DNA from: Vesta saturnalis
Lineage: Eukaryota; Arthropoda; Insecta; Coleoptera; Lampyridae
Reading direction: 5' to 3'
DNA: 64,000 nucleotides
Assembly: GCA_036346205.1 (NCBI GenBank)
Contig: JARFJB010001355.1
Coordinates: 1,742,501-1,806,500 of the forward strand
Part shown: positions 11,450 to 23,268 of the stretch, in pieces
How positions within the stretch are numbered: position 1 is the stretch's first letter
Layout of the letters: each line of letters begins with the position of its first letter
The notes under the pieces: generated by a model
What the model was told of the DNA's origin: nothing
Database searches by the model: none
What the model saw: only the letters and a program-made list of their open reading frames with translations
Program-made: the position numbers and the translations under genes

Positions 11450-11512
11450 AGTCCTTCTCAGGACTAAGCCTGATGACGGAAGCAGAGTCCGCTTCCGAAA
11501 CGTCGCGCTCAA
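11450..11512 (+). ncRNA. Hammerhead-ribozyme-like core
   Basis: CTGATGA (11470-11476) is followed by a 6 bp hairpin GGAAGC-loop-GCTTCC, then GAAAC (11497-11501) and immediately GTC (11502-11504). These are the conserved core pieces of a type I hammerhead in the right order. Stem III could only be the palindrome ACGT, which would need a dimer, and stem I is weak (GC/GC). One extra C sits between CTGATGA and stem II. Hammerheads are known in Penelope-like terminal repeats. Activity here is unproven. Confidence 0.45.
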
Positions 11513-11559
11513 AAAGCATGAACTGTGGAAATAGGCCGATCAACTCCACTAACAAATAT

Positions 11560-14500
11560 CTGTTTTATAATTAATAGTCAGCGCTGATATCTCCCGCTTC
11601 AAGTACATAAAATACGCTTCAAATTTCTGATATTTTTTCCACTATAAGTAATACGTAGCGCCGAGGTCCCCCTTACTCCAGGATTCGTACATAAAAAAAA
11701 ACGATGTAACACTTCAACCTGTGATATGCAACAGAGTCTGCATGGGGTGCATCATAGTGCATCAAGAGTTCAATTATATGATACCATTCAAAAAGACCAA
11801 TTTTTATTTTCGTTCACCTAACTTCAACACCCTATTAAAAAAAGTTATAATGGTTTCACGGGCGTAGTACGATAAAGGTTGTTGAGGTGATTAGGATTGC
11901 TATTCAGATCATATTTAATTACGTATTTTTTTTATTGTGGGAGTGCTAAACAGTCTCTACCTATAAAAGTTACTTTCCGTGTAAAATCAGTTCCTTTAAC
12001 ATTATAAGGCATTTTTCTCGATTGTAATTAATAGGCAGTGCTGATGCCATTTAATTCTAGTACACTAGCATGAAATATGCTTCAAAATTTTAACGAAAAC
12101 GTGTCATAAAACTGTATGAGGTGCGTAATAATGCAACATGGATGCATTTGGGTGATATTATTCAGAAGGGCATCAACCGGTACAAAAAATTCGTTAAAGT
12201 AATAGGAGTGTTAATATAATTTTGAAGGTGCATAACGGTGCATACTTTCCTCAATTTCGTAAGGTATTTTTTCAACTGTCATAGTGCTGATGTCGCCTGA
12301 CCCTAGCACACTAATAGAAAAAAGCACCGTAACACTTTAATGGAGATGTGCAGTCGATTTTTTGAGGTGTATCAAACGTGTATTCAGATGATCTCTTATT
12401 TATAATTAATATGCAACGCTGATATCTCCTGATTCAAGCACACCAACATAACTTTACGCGATGCATAATAGTGCATGATGGGTGCATTCGGGTGATATTA
12501 CTAAAAATCTCATTTTTTTTATTTTAAAGGACAATAAACAGCGGTAACCTCCATAAAACATTTTTTAAAGATGTGGGAGTGTTAACGGTTTGAAGAATTA
12601 ATTTTGAAGATGCATAACGATGCATACTTCCCTTAAATTTGTGATATTTTTTCCATTATAATTAATACGTAGCACTAAGCTCACCTGACTCCAGAATTCC
12701 TACTTTAAAAAAACGATGTAACACTTCAACCTGTGATATGCAATAAAATCTGCATGAGGTGCATAATAATGAATCAAGTGTGCATTCATACGATACCATT
12801 CAGAAAGTCAAAATTTTATTATCGTAGCTGCTATACAGAGCAAATTCCTAGCAATGGGCGTGGGAGATAACGGGGATTAACTAAATCTTGATGATACAAA
12901 ACGGTGCATATTTTCCTGAACGTCAGATATTTGTTTTCACTATAATTAATATGCAATGGTGATGTTACCTAACTTGAACACCCTTAATTAAAGAACGTCA
13001 TAATTGTTTAACGGTACTAGTAAAATAAAGGTTGTTCAGGTGCACTAAGGATGAATTCAGATGATATCATTTAAAAGGTAATTTTTTTATTGTTGGAGTG
13101 CTAAATAGCCCCCACCTATAAAAATTACTTTACGGGTTGAAAAATCAGTTCCCTCGACATCATTATGTATTTTTCTCGATTATAATAATTAGGCAGTGTT
13201 GATGTCACATGATGAATCCGGCATATCAAGGTGAAACACGCCGCTACATTTTGACTGAAATGTGTAATAAGTCTTAATGAGGTTTTATTTTAGAAGGTGC
13301 TAAATAGCGGTAAACTCTACAAAAATGTCTTTAAAGTGGTAGGAGTGTTAATATAATTAATATAATTTTGAAGGTGCGCAACGATGCATACTTTCCTCAA
13401 CTTCGTAAGGTTATAAGCAGTGCTAAATGTCGGGTGACTCTAGCGCCCAACACAAAAAAAAACACCGTAACCTTTTAATGGAGATGTACCGTACAGTTTT
13501 AATGCGGTGTATCAAAGGTGAAGTCAGATGATACCATTTATAGTGATTTGTTTTTATTTTGGGTGTGGTAAATAGCGTCAACCTATACGAGTTGAAAAAT
13601 GAACTCTGAAAGTGCATAATACCATAATGTGTTTTTTGCGGTGCATAACGGTACATCAAGGGTGCATTCAGATGATATCATTCATACGATCAAATGTTAT
13701 TTATTTCACGGAGTTCTGAATAGTGTCAATTTTTAAACCTTCTTTAACGAGGTGCATATCGGTGCATAGTTTCCTGAACATTAGCTATTTTTATTTTACT
13801 ATAATTAAAAGGCAATGCTACTCTCTAACATAAAAAATCCCTTAACTTTTTAACGGGAGGTCAGACGATATTATTTAAAAAGTATCCTTTTATCCATGTT
13901 AAATAACGTCTGTCCATGAAAAATTACATAGCGGGTTGAAACATTAGCTCAAGTTTGATACTTAATAATGTTGCATTGTTCTCTTAACATCGCAAGGTTT
14001 TTTCAACCGCAATTAATATACAGTGCTGTTGTCATCTTACACCTCACACAAAACGCATTAAAGTTTTTATGTGAGTCATAATAGTGCGTCAAGGGTGGAT
14101 TCATAGTGTTAAATAGCGCCAACCTATAAAAAATTACTTTACTTTGAAAAATGAACTGAATTTTAAAAGTGCATAATTACGTAAGGTTTTTTATGCAGTG
14201 CATAACATTGTATGAAGGGTGCATTCAGATGATAACATTCAAACGATCAAATTTTATTTATTTCGCGGAGTGCTGAATAGCGCCAACTTTTAAACATTAT
14301 TTAAAGGGGTGCATAACGGTGGTAATTCCCTGAATAATATCAGCTATTTTTATTTTGCTATAATTAATCGGCAATACTGATCTCACGTGAGACCAACACT
14401 TCAACGATCAAATTTTATTTATTTCGCAGAGTGTTGAATAGCGCCAAACTAAGCATTCTTTATAGGGATGCGTAGCAATAGATATACTAGGCCGAATCTG

Positions 14501-14930
14501 GCTCACTTTGACCTAGATATTTTTCAACGTCATTGAAGATCACGCTCGGGACTTTGATTTTCAAGGACATGTGTGCACATAGTTCCCTAAACAACATCAG
14601 CTTTTTTTATTTTACTATAATTAATAGGCAATGCTGATCTCGCGTGAATCCAACGCCGTAACACAAAAGTTACCTTAACTTTTTAAGGGGAGCGGTGCGC
14701 GAAAACCTTTTTGAAGATAACTATGCATCAATAGTGCATTCAGATAATCTCATTCAAAAGGTCAAATTGTATTTATTTCGCAGAGGTGCCAACCTCTAAA
14801 CATTCCTTAAAGAGGTGCATATCAGTGAATAGTTTCCTGCACAACATGTCATTTCTATTTTACTATAATTAATAGGCAATGCTGATTTCACGTAAGTCCA
14901 ACACTTCGACATAAAAAAATCTCTTTTTGA
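11560..14930. repeat. Satellite B, main segment
   Basis: Diverged units of roughly 250-330 bp repeat the phrases GGTGCATAACGGTGCAT, GTGCATTCAGATGATAT, CAAATTTTATTTATTTCGC, AATAGCGCCAACCT, TAATTAATAGGCAATGCTGAT (split here by variants) and CACGTGAGTCCAACACTTCAACATAAAAAA. Some units differ by internal deletion, so at least two subtypes are mixed. Short frames in this interval are not conserved between units and are not genes. Confidence 0.75.
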
Positions 14931-14999
14931 ACAGACTAATAGTAGACAAAGACAATAATAATCTAACCAGTAAAATTTTTGTAACGTGTAAAAAAGGCG

Positions 15000-15690
15000 C
15001 GTAAATAACATTGGATTGCTACAGGATTGAATTTCTACGAAAAATACGGCTCTTTTAAATCCATACCAAATGTGATTGTTAAAACTCGTAGAATTGTAAA
15101 GTAAACTTAAAGCGTAAATACCACCCTTTTTTAACATTTTAAACATTTTTGAAATAACAATGAATTATATGAACTAATAAAATAACTTATTTTTTATCCC
15201 GCGGTAACTCTAGCGTATATAAAACAATCATAAATACGTATTTGTGACAGTAGGATAAAGAACCAGGCAAGCCAGATGTGAATCATAAAAATGCACAGCT
15301 CTTAACATTACAGTAAGCGGTCAGTACATGCTTAATGTATCTACTTGCAATAAATCTATTTCAATCACAAACCTGAACATAATCATTGTCTTAAAAGTAT
15401 CCATTTTATTAGCTTAAATAATAACAATAAATAACTAGACTGCATCCGTAATCTAAAGTATAAATAAGAAAAACAAATTAAAATAAATAATTAAACGAAT
15501 AACTAGGTCTAATTCGTAATCAAAAATCTAAATTAAAAATTATTAAATCATTTTCTTTCTCAGATTAATAACAGTGCCTTCAAAACCCATGCCAGATGGT
15601 TGTTGAAATGTATAAAATCACACTGACACAAAAAAATACAAAGATGTGACTATGCATGGCAGATCCGGTAATAAGACGATACCGTTAGTA
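15000..15690. other. AT-rich spacer, nothing recognised
   Basis: This lies between the end of satellite B's main segment and the LINE at 15.9 kb. A 116-codon minus-strand frame at 14796-15146 overlaps satellite units and has no recognisable motif. Confidence 0.5.
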
Positions 15691-15924
15691 GGGAATGCTA
15701 GATCGTTCGGGGCACGATTTGGTCAGTAACCGGTCTGCTCGCTATGATATTACTCAAGAGAACAATACAATTGCCTCCGATCGACCTGGCTACAAAGGGC
15801 GGTCAAGGTCGAAACAGACAGGCCCCGTTGCTGACGACTGTGCAAGGGATGAATGGCCGGTACGTGGAATGTTATGCATGGTAAAAAATTTGAAATTGCG
15901 AAAGACAAAAAATAATGCGCAGAT

Positions 15925-17415
15925 CGGAGTGTGGATCGGACTACTTTTTGGGATAAATTAGTAGAGAAAACGGTAGGAAGGTTGAAAAACGGCAGGGGAG
16001 CAGGCGTAGATGAAATCACTGGTGAAATACTAAAGTATGGGGGTGAAAAGCTTATACGAAGAATGTGTGAATCATTCAATGTATGCCTTATGTGTACAAA
16101 AGTGCCGAGGGATTGGAAGAGCGTGATCATTGTACCACTGTATAACGGTAAGGGGAACAAGAGTGATTGCAAGAACTACAGAGGAATAAGTTTGCTCAGC
16201 GTACCTGGTAAAGTATTTGGAAGAATACTGATTGATAAGAGTACGAGAAACTACACAAATTAAGATTTGGGATGTGCAGGGTGGATTCATGTCAGGAGGA
16301 TGTATCGATCAGATGGTTACTCTCCAGCAGGTGATCGAAAAGTGTTTAAGTGTAAAAAGAAAGCTGTACTGTGCGTTTGTGGATCTGGGGAAAGCATACG
16401 ACAGAGTGAATAGGGAGAAGGTGTGGGAAATATTAAATGAATATGACGTAAATAAAGGTCTAATAAACGGAATAAGGGCAGTATACAACAGTAGTCGGGC
16501 ATATGTTAGGGTGAGAGGAGGTGTGAGTGAATACTTTAATATTGAGCAAGGAGTGCGATATCACCGTAGTTGTTCAATGTACACATGGATAAATGTGTTA
16601 GACAAGCATGTACCGATACAAATGGTGTAATGGTTGGTGACGTAAATGTACGACTCCTGGTGTATGCAGATGACACAGTCTTATTAAGTGACTGTATGGA
16701 TGAGCCTAAAAACTGCTCTGAGGAAGTTTGATACAGTCTGTAAGAGCATGGACCCAAAGGTAAACGTGAAAAAAACTAAGAATCAGGTGTTCCATCGGGA
16801 AGGTTGAAAGGAGGGTAGATTATTTACTCTGCAAGTGGACGAGCTGGTATATCTGGGTATAATGTTTACTGCAGATGGTACAATGGAGGGCGAGATTGAA
16901 CGATGGTCAATGCGGAAGGAAAGTGATTGGAAGTATGTGGACGATATTGAGAAACGAAAGTATGGGCCTAACTGCGAAACGGGCAATCTATAATGTCGTG
17001 TTTGTCCCATCAGTACAGCATGGAAGTGATACATGGGTATGCCAAAAAAATCACGAAAGAAACATAAATGCCGTGGGTACGAGATTCCTGAGAAGTACAT
17101 GTGGTAAAACGAGAAGGGATAAGATAAAGAATGACGGAGTGTGGCGACGAAAAGACGATTACGGATGGATATAAAAGTAGTACATTCCGGTGGTTCGGTC
17201 GCATTGAGAGAATGAACAACGCAAGATTAACGAAGCAACTATATGTGGGTGAGGTTAGAGGTAAGGTCGTGCCTGGTAGGCCGCGTAAAACTTGGCTGAA
17301 TGTAGTAGAATGTAAGATAAAGCAAAGAAAGATAAGGAGTTTTAAAAATAAAAGAGCACGTCAGAGACAATGTATGAATCTTGCGGAGATAGGAAAGCAT
17401 AGAGAAAGATTCTGA
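15925..17415 (+). pseudogene. Non-LTR retrotransposon reverse transcriptase, decayed
   Basis: Reverse transcriptase motifs appear in order across three frames. These are GAGVDEITGEILKYGG (about 15990-16040), a KNYRGISLLSVPGKVF block (about 16170-16215), GGFMSGGCIDQM (about 16280-16315), FVDLGKAYDRVNREKVW (about 16375-16425, catalytic Asp present), VYADDTVLLSD (about 16660-16692, the YADD box), and a C-terminal FRWFGRIERM with PGRPRKTW (about 17188-17295). At least three frameshifts separate them. The normal QG block after the FVDL motif is damaged (RYHRSC). No endonuclease is evident upstream, so the copy is 5'-truncated. The PGRPRKTW tail is common in RTE/CR1-like LINEs; I do not assign a clade. 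It is inserted in satellite B, which resumes at about 17450. Confidence 0.85.
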
Positions 17416-17454
17416 ATGAAAAATAAAGGAGAGGCAGAGCGTTGACGTATAAAG

Positions 17455-18172
17455 AAATTATTTTACGAGTTGAAAAATGAACTCAATTTTGAAAGTGAAT
17501 ACCGTAGGGTATTGTTTATGAGGTGCATAACAGTGTACCAAGGGTGCATTCAGATAATATCATTTAAAAAGGTCACATTTTATTTATCTCACAGAGTGCT
17601 GCATAGCGCCAACATTCTTTAAAGGGGTGCATAACGGTGCATAGTTTCTTGAACAACGTTAGCTATTTTTATTTATTATACTTAATCGACAATACTGATC
17701 TCACGTGAGGTCAACGCTTCAACATAAAAAATCTCGAGATAAAGGGAGCTGTGCAATAAAACGTGTTTGAGGCGCATTAGAGTGCATTAAAGGTGCATAC
17801 AGATTTGATCATTTATGGTCCTTTTTTTGGCTGTGAAATAGCGCCAACCTATAAAAAATTACGAGCTGAAACACAATTTAGCAAGTGCATAATACCGTAA
17901 GGTATTCTTTGCGGTGCATAACAGTGCATTAAGGGTGCATTCAGATATCATTCAAATTTAATTTATTTCGCGGAGTGCTGAATAGCGCATTTTGTAGACA
18001 TTCTTTAAAGAGGTGCATAATGGTGCATAGTCCCTTTAAAACAACATTAGCTATTTTTATTTCAGTATAAATAATAGGTATTGCTGATCTCACGTGAGTC
18101 TAACACTTCAACATAAAACAATCATTTAACTTTTAAAGTGCACTAAGGCCTTATTGAGGTGCATAACAGTAC
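17455..18172. repeat. Satellite B, third segment
   Basis: Units identical in phrase order to the main segment resume immediately after the LINE (GGTGCATAACAGTGTACC, GTGCATTCAGATAATATC, AATAGCGCCAACC). The segment ends at GCATAACAGTAC, where the foldback element begins. Confidence 0.75.
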
Positions 18173-18372
18173 AGGTAGAATGGGGCCAGCAATTGATCTG
18201 GACCTTCGCGTGGAGCCAGCATAGAACGAATCCTCCGAGCATGCGTCCGGTATAGTTTTAATTCCAGCCCCTGGAGGGATTGCCATCGAGGACAGGTATC
18301 TTAATTGCCAGCTTCTTTTCAGGTGCCATTTTCAAGCCCTCGATGACGTGTTTAAGATCCGTACCTCGTAAT
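18173..18372 (+). repeat. Foldback element, left terminal inverted repeat
   Basis: This is complementary to 19726-19924 with scattered substitutions. The outermost bases differ slightly between arms (AGGTAGAATGG against GAGTAGAATGG). Confidence 0.8.
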
Positions 18373-18547
18373 TAGGGACCTTTTGACAGTATTAAGAGCT
18401 TTTTTGGTAGTCCGGCCCCTAGAGCGTAGACAGCTACATAATATACAGGATTTTTTATTTAAAAAACAATTTACAATTAGCCGAAGTTGGCAAGACTATA
18501 ACGCGATTCAGGCATTCTAAATTGGCTTCTATGAAAGTTGGTTTTAC

Positions 18548-19262
18548 AAAACAAAAACACAAACACAAAAACAAGCACACACACACAAACACAAATACGT
18601 ACACGAACACCAATACAAACACGAACACCAATACAAACACAAACACGAACACAAATACAAACACAAACACAAACGCAAACGCAAACACAAAGACACACAA
18701 ACAAACACAAACACAAACACAAACACAAACACAAACACAAACACAAACACAAACACAAACACAAACACAAACACAAACACAAACACAAACACAAACACAA
18801 ACACAAACATGGACACGAACACGAATACGAACACGAACGCGAACGCGAGCACGAACACGAGCGCGAACGCAAACGCAAACAAACACAAACACAAACACAT
18901 ACACGAACACAAGCACAAACACAAACACAAACATAAACACAAACACAAACACAAACACAAACACAAACACAAACACAAACACAAACACAAACACAAACAC
19001 AAACACAAACATAAACACAAACACAAACACAAACACAAACACAAATACAAACACAAACAAACACGTACACGTACACGTACACGTAAACGTACAAGTAGAC
19101 GTACACGTATATGTACACGTACACGTACACGTACACATACACGTACGCGTACGCGTACACGTACACGTACGCGTACACGTACACGTACACGTACACATAC
19201 ACATACACAGACAGACACAGACACATGCACACATAAATACGCAAACACGCAAACGCGCAAAC
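18548..19262. repeat. Compound CA-rich microsatellite (ACAAAC, then ACGTAC)
   Basis: From about 18550 to 19055 the DNA is mostly (ACAAAC)n with ACGAACACC variants. From about 19060 to 19200 it is (ACGTAC)n, then ACACAG/ACACGC variants. Several frames on both strands stay open for 240-270 codons only because the hexamer lacks stop codons. None is a gene. Confidence 0.95.
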
Positions 19263-19725
19263 ACTCAAACACGCGCGTGAATAAGGTTAGGAGAAACTAA
19301 TTTCAACTCATCGTCCTAGACTTGCACATTGTTTTTTCAGTGTTAAATCGGATAAGGTTTGCAGAAGCAATTATCAAAATTGGAAATGGAAGTCGACTTG
19401 TCTGTCTGTTATGTAAAGGATGTTATTTTTGGTTACATAACTGGGAAGTTCCCACCCCGCACAAGCAGAGGAACGTGAACATTATAATTGTGTGCTCAAG
19501 TTTTGTTTTCCTTTCAAATAATTACCTAATTATGGGGTATTTCCAAGAACGTCAAAGGTATTTCAATAGTGAAAGGTTGTTATTGCGGTTACATAACTGG
19601 GGAAATCGACAAAATAATTACTTTATATTAATGATTGGGGAAAACCGTTAAGTACTAATCTTGAATTTATCTCTATATTACTTTAGGACTTAAAATTGAG
19701 TTGTAATTAAAAATCTGTTCGTACG

Positions 19726-19924
19726 ATTACGGGGTGTGGATCATAAATGCGTCATCAAGGGGTTGAAAACGGCGCCTGATTAGAAGCTGGCAATTAAGAT
19801 GCGTGTCCACGATTGCATACCTCCAGGGGCTGGAATTAAAACAACACTCGGCGCATGCGCGGAGGATTTGACCTATGCTGGCCCCACTCGAAGGTTCGGA
19901 TCAATTGTTGGCCCCATTCTACTC
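19726..19924 (-). repeat. Foldback element, right terminal inverted repeat
   Basis: This is the inverted complement of 18173-18372, ending GGCCCCATTCTACTC next to the second GTAC. Confidence 0.8.
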
Positions 19925-20395
19925 GTACATCATGGGGGCATTCAGATGATATTATTTAAAAAGTAATTTTTTGGAAGTGTTAAATAACGTCAACCTATGA
20001 AAACGTACTTTGCGGGTTGAAAATTTAGGTCAAGTTTGATAATGCATAATAGTGCATATCTCTCTCAACATGTAAGTGCATAACAGTGCATCAAGTGTGC
20101 ATTCATTTTGGGGGGAGGGGGAGGTTCTAAATAGCGCCAACCTTTAAAAATTTCTTTAATGGCGTAGGAGGCATAATGTGTTGAAAAATTGACTTAATTT
20201 TAAAGGTGCATAATGGTATGTAGTCCCCGAACTGCGACAGCTATTTTGATTTTACTATTATTAATAGACAGTCTTGGTGTCACGTGACTTCGCCACTCAA
20301 AATTAAAGAAAGTACCTAATAATTATTTAACCGGTGCAGTGCAATACATTTTTTTGCACCGTGGGTTTAGAAGATATCATTGAAAGGTTAAAAAT
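19925..20395. repeat. Satellite B, last segment
   Basis: Satellite phrases continue directly after the foldback element (GGGGGCATTCAGATGATATTATT, AATAGCGCCAACCT) and fade out by about 20.4 kb. Confidence 0.7.
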
Positions 20396-20399
20396 GTTG

Positions 20400-22155
20400 C
20401 GGTATTGCTTTTAATAGCTAAGCATTATTTTAGGGTAGTTTTTATGAACATAATGAAATCGGCATAATTTTTTATGTATTTTAAAAAGGGTGTGTAATTA
20501 TTTACAGTTGAAAAGGAAATTTCAATAACTGTTTATATCAATATATTGTAAAATGGTTGATTAATATTCAGATCTGCTATTTCACATTTCAATACAGGAA
20601 ATTGAACACAATAAAATTACGCATTTATTTATGCTTTTTATACGTTTTAGGTCAAAAATACACACGTCATTTTCATATAAATATCAGCAATACAAATGGA
20701 ATTGTTTAAAATGAGACAGAAAACATAACCTAAATGACGTCAAAAATACATAATAGATATGTGATAGCTCACTTTACGCATATAAGGCAACAAAAATGTG
20801 GAATTAATACATTAAAATTCTGTACGATTAAAGGAAGTCAGTCTGTGCGTTTTGAATGTTTAAATTATCGCATATTTTTCAAATAACTGCGTACTCAAAA
20901 AAAATTTCACTTTTGGTAACAATTTCTGAAAATGGATTGTGCTGAAGAAGTGGGGAGGTAAAAAGGCGGCAGGCAGCGTCCATGCATAAATATTAGGGTC
21001 GTAAGAGCGAAGAAAACAATAGCATCAAATTTAAGTTTTGCTTTTAAAACCGTCTGGGCTTTTTATTATATTTTAAAAACGGTTAAAAAGAAAAAAGAAC
21101 CATTTTCAATAACTCGAAGCGAATAAAACCCATTTCACATATCCAAACGAAGACTGAAATAAAATTTGAAAAGACTTACAAGTTAAACAAGGAGCAATAA
21201 TTTAATATATGCCTTAAAAGGAGAAAAAAGATATTTAAATAATGGGACGAGAGAGATAAAGAATTCTTACGGCCCGACCATGTACAAAAAGAAGATAATA
21301 TTTGAACATACCTTCAACTTTGTCCAATAACAGAAATACGTATATCATTCTCTCTTTCTACATACAAGGGTTTATGATCCTACATTTTTATGGCGAACAA
21401 GTTTAAAAATTCAAAAAACAACTGAAAATCGCAGACAAAATAAATCATAAACCGGAGAATTTGAAAAATGATAAAAAAAAGCATTAAGATTCTTTCGTTT
21501 TAATTACAGTTTAAATGATGTTCGGTCTTCTCGCAAGAACTTTTTTAAAAGCACGCTTTTATCTTTCTTGAATTTATATCGGTTTATTAATTTTCCCGAA
21601 AAACGCACTCGCTATTGCCAAATGTATAACAATTTTAAGTCAATTGCCTGAAAGCAATAAAAACAGTTAACTTGATTTTATAAACTCGATTGGAAGTATG
21701 AAATATTTTTTACATCCATTTCTGTAAATTTCACACATTGCTTTAATGATACAATAAACATCTTCAGTACAATCATATTGTGAATATTTAAATCTTTTAA
21801 ATTTCATAAAAAGCCTAATTAACAAAACACTATTTAAAACAAAATAATGTCGTTTTAATATATACAGTGAAGTCTTAAGAATGAAATTTTAAAACGTCTA
21901 AAATTAAAGAATTTTGTTTAATTATTAAGGTACGAAAGATACTAGATACAAAAAAATCTACAGGATCAACTTATGGTGTATAGTTCAATTAATAATTCTT
22001 ATAGTACCATTCATTCGTCATCTTTGTAGCAGAGGTTTTTCGTAAATCTTTTCTGTCCCAATAATAATAATAATCTCACTTAATAAGTCCTCTAAAAGCT
22101 TAGAGAAGGAGGTAATATCCCGGTTCCTGGTTTTTAAAAGGTTGTAAAAGATTAG
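20400..22155. other. AT-rich DNA without recognisable features
   Basis: I see no coding motif, tandem repeat or element end. The closest open frames are short and AT-driven. Confidence 0.55.
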
Positions 22156-22159
22156 ATAT

Positions 22160-23010
22160 ATTTGAAGTAGATGTCGTTCCACATAAAACAATGAATTCTT
22201 GTAGGGGTGTAGTGTTTTGCCATAACCTCTTAAATTGTATTATTGACGATATATACAGTGAGTTGAGTGGCCAAGGTGTTATAGGAGTACGACGACTTAT
22301 ATCTCAGAGAAACGGAGAATATCAGGAAACTGCATGTCATGTATTAACGTTTACCACTCTCACATTGCCTAAGACGATCAAAGTGGCATTATATTCCTTA
22401 AATGTTCAATTATATTCCGTCTCCCGTTAAATATTTTAAGTGCCACAAAATAGGACACTTCTCATTAAATTGCAAATCTGAAGAACATATGTGTATCCGT
22501 GGAAAACCTCTACACATAAGTGTGAAAAATCACTAGTCTGTGTCAACAGCAACAAATTGCCCGGCTCTAAAGCAAGAAAGGGCTATTCAAGAAATAAAAG
22601 TTAAGAAAAATATCACACATGGAGAAGCCAAAAAAAGAGTTGTAATTACTACACCAACTGCAGGAGTAACAGAATCGTCGAAACCCACCACACCAGATTC
22701 AAAAATTGATATACATAGTTTGGCAAAGGAACTTCTACCAATGATTGTTGGTGCTATTAAACCTTTACTGGGAAAACCCGATGAAAATGTAGTAAGTGGT
22801 ACCTTATTAATGCCCTCGATTTCTCCACAAGCTATGTCTGACAATGGGGAGAAAAGGAAACGGGTTTCAATTTCTTTAAAAGAAAACGATTCTTCGACTG
22901 CTGAGTGCAGTCAAATAGAGACAACACCCAAAAGGAAAGAAAGGGGTAGGCCTAGAAAAGTATCCTCGATCTGTGACATTTTATTTATTTGTTGTTTATT
23001 TCGTTTGTGA
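22160..23010 (+). pseudogene. LINE ORF1 (Gag-like, CCHC zinc knuckles), decayed
   Basis: The N-terminal part aligns by eye with the ORF1 of copy 2: VVPHKTMNSCRGVVF, SELSGQGVIGVRRL and TLTLPKTIKVALYSL correspond to VAPHNTLNYSKGIV, ESLESQGVIDAKCL and KATLPASVKAAYHNL. A first zinc knuckle, CHKIGHFSLNC, is present at about 22440-22475 in a shifted frame. The next knuckles are damaged, and a long Lys/Ser/Pro-rich tail (22540-23010) follows. ORF1 proteins of this kind bind element RNA in a ribonucleoprotein. Two or more frameshifts and an in-frame stop make it a pseudogene. Confidence 0.7.
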
Positions 23011-23159
23011 TAAGGTGTTTACTGTTGTTAAACCAGAATAATTAAACTGTGATATACGTGTTTGTTTGTCTAAGGTACAGTAACTATCGTCTTATATAAT
23101 TTTATTATCAAATTATTTTATTGCATGTTATGCTTAAAGGTAACCTATATACATAAGCG

Positions 23160-23268
23160 TTAAAATGGCCTGTCACAATAATATCATATAATGGAATTGT
23201 AACGGATGTAGTACGCGTTATGCAGAATTAGAAACACTTATTGTTGAGAAGAAACCTATATGTATGTA
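23160..23268 (+). pseudogene. LINE ORF2 endonuclease, 5' fragment
   Basis: About 35 codons include WNCNGCSTRYAELETLI, corresponding to the first APE-type endonuclease motif (INCNG in copy 2). The frame is cut by the mariner-like insertion, and the next endonuclease motif resumes downstream at 25.6 kb. Confidence 0.6.

Larger units (their letters stand above)
10525..11556 (+). mobile_element. Penelope-like retroelement, 5'-truncated, with inverted terminal repeats
   Basis: A GIY-YIG-encoding ORF remnant (10681-11230) is bracketed by inverted copies of one terminal repeat. The left copy (about 10525-10705) is on the minus strand and the right copy (11319-11556) on the plus strand, nearly identical over their shared length. 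An (AT)n tract separates the coding 3' tail from the right copy. Inverted or partial terminal repeats and a C-terminal GIY-YIG endonuclease are hallmarks of Penelope-like elements (family knowledge). The reverse transcriptase part is absent, so the copy is non-autonomous. It is inserted in satellite B. Confidence 0.85.
18173..19924. mobile_element. Foldback DNA element with ~200 bp TIRs and GTAC flanks
   Basis: The left arm (18173-18372) and right arm (19726-19924) are inverted complements over about 200 bp, sharing AGAATGGGGCCA, ATTCCAGCCCCTGGAGG and TTAATTGCCAGCTTCT. Each end is bordered by GTAC (18169-18172 and 19925-19928). Removing the element and one GTAC rejoins satellite B as GCATAACAGTACATCA..., matching uninterrupted units, so the insertion boundaries and a 4 bp target duplication are well supported. 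The interior holds a long CA-type repeat and about 450 bp of unique DNA with no transposase, so the element is non-autonomous. The superfamily is not identified. Confidence 0.8.

Noticed and set aside
14796..15146. 116-codon minus-strand frame
   Set aside because: It overlaps satellite B units and AT-rich spacer. The part in the satellite is not open in other units.
18455..19300. Several open frames of 130-270 codons on both strands
   Set aside because: They translate CA/ACGT hexamer repeats (Cys-Val, Thr-Asn, Lys-His runs). They are open only because the repeat lacks stop codons.
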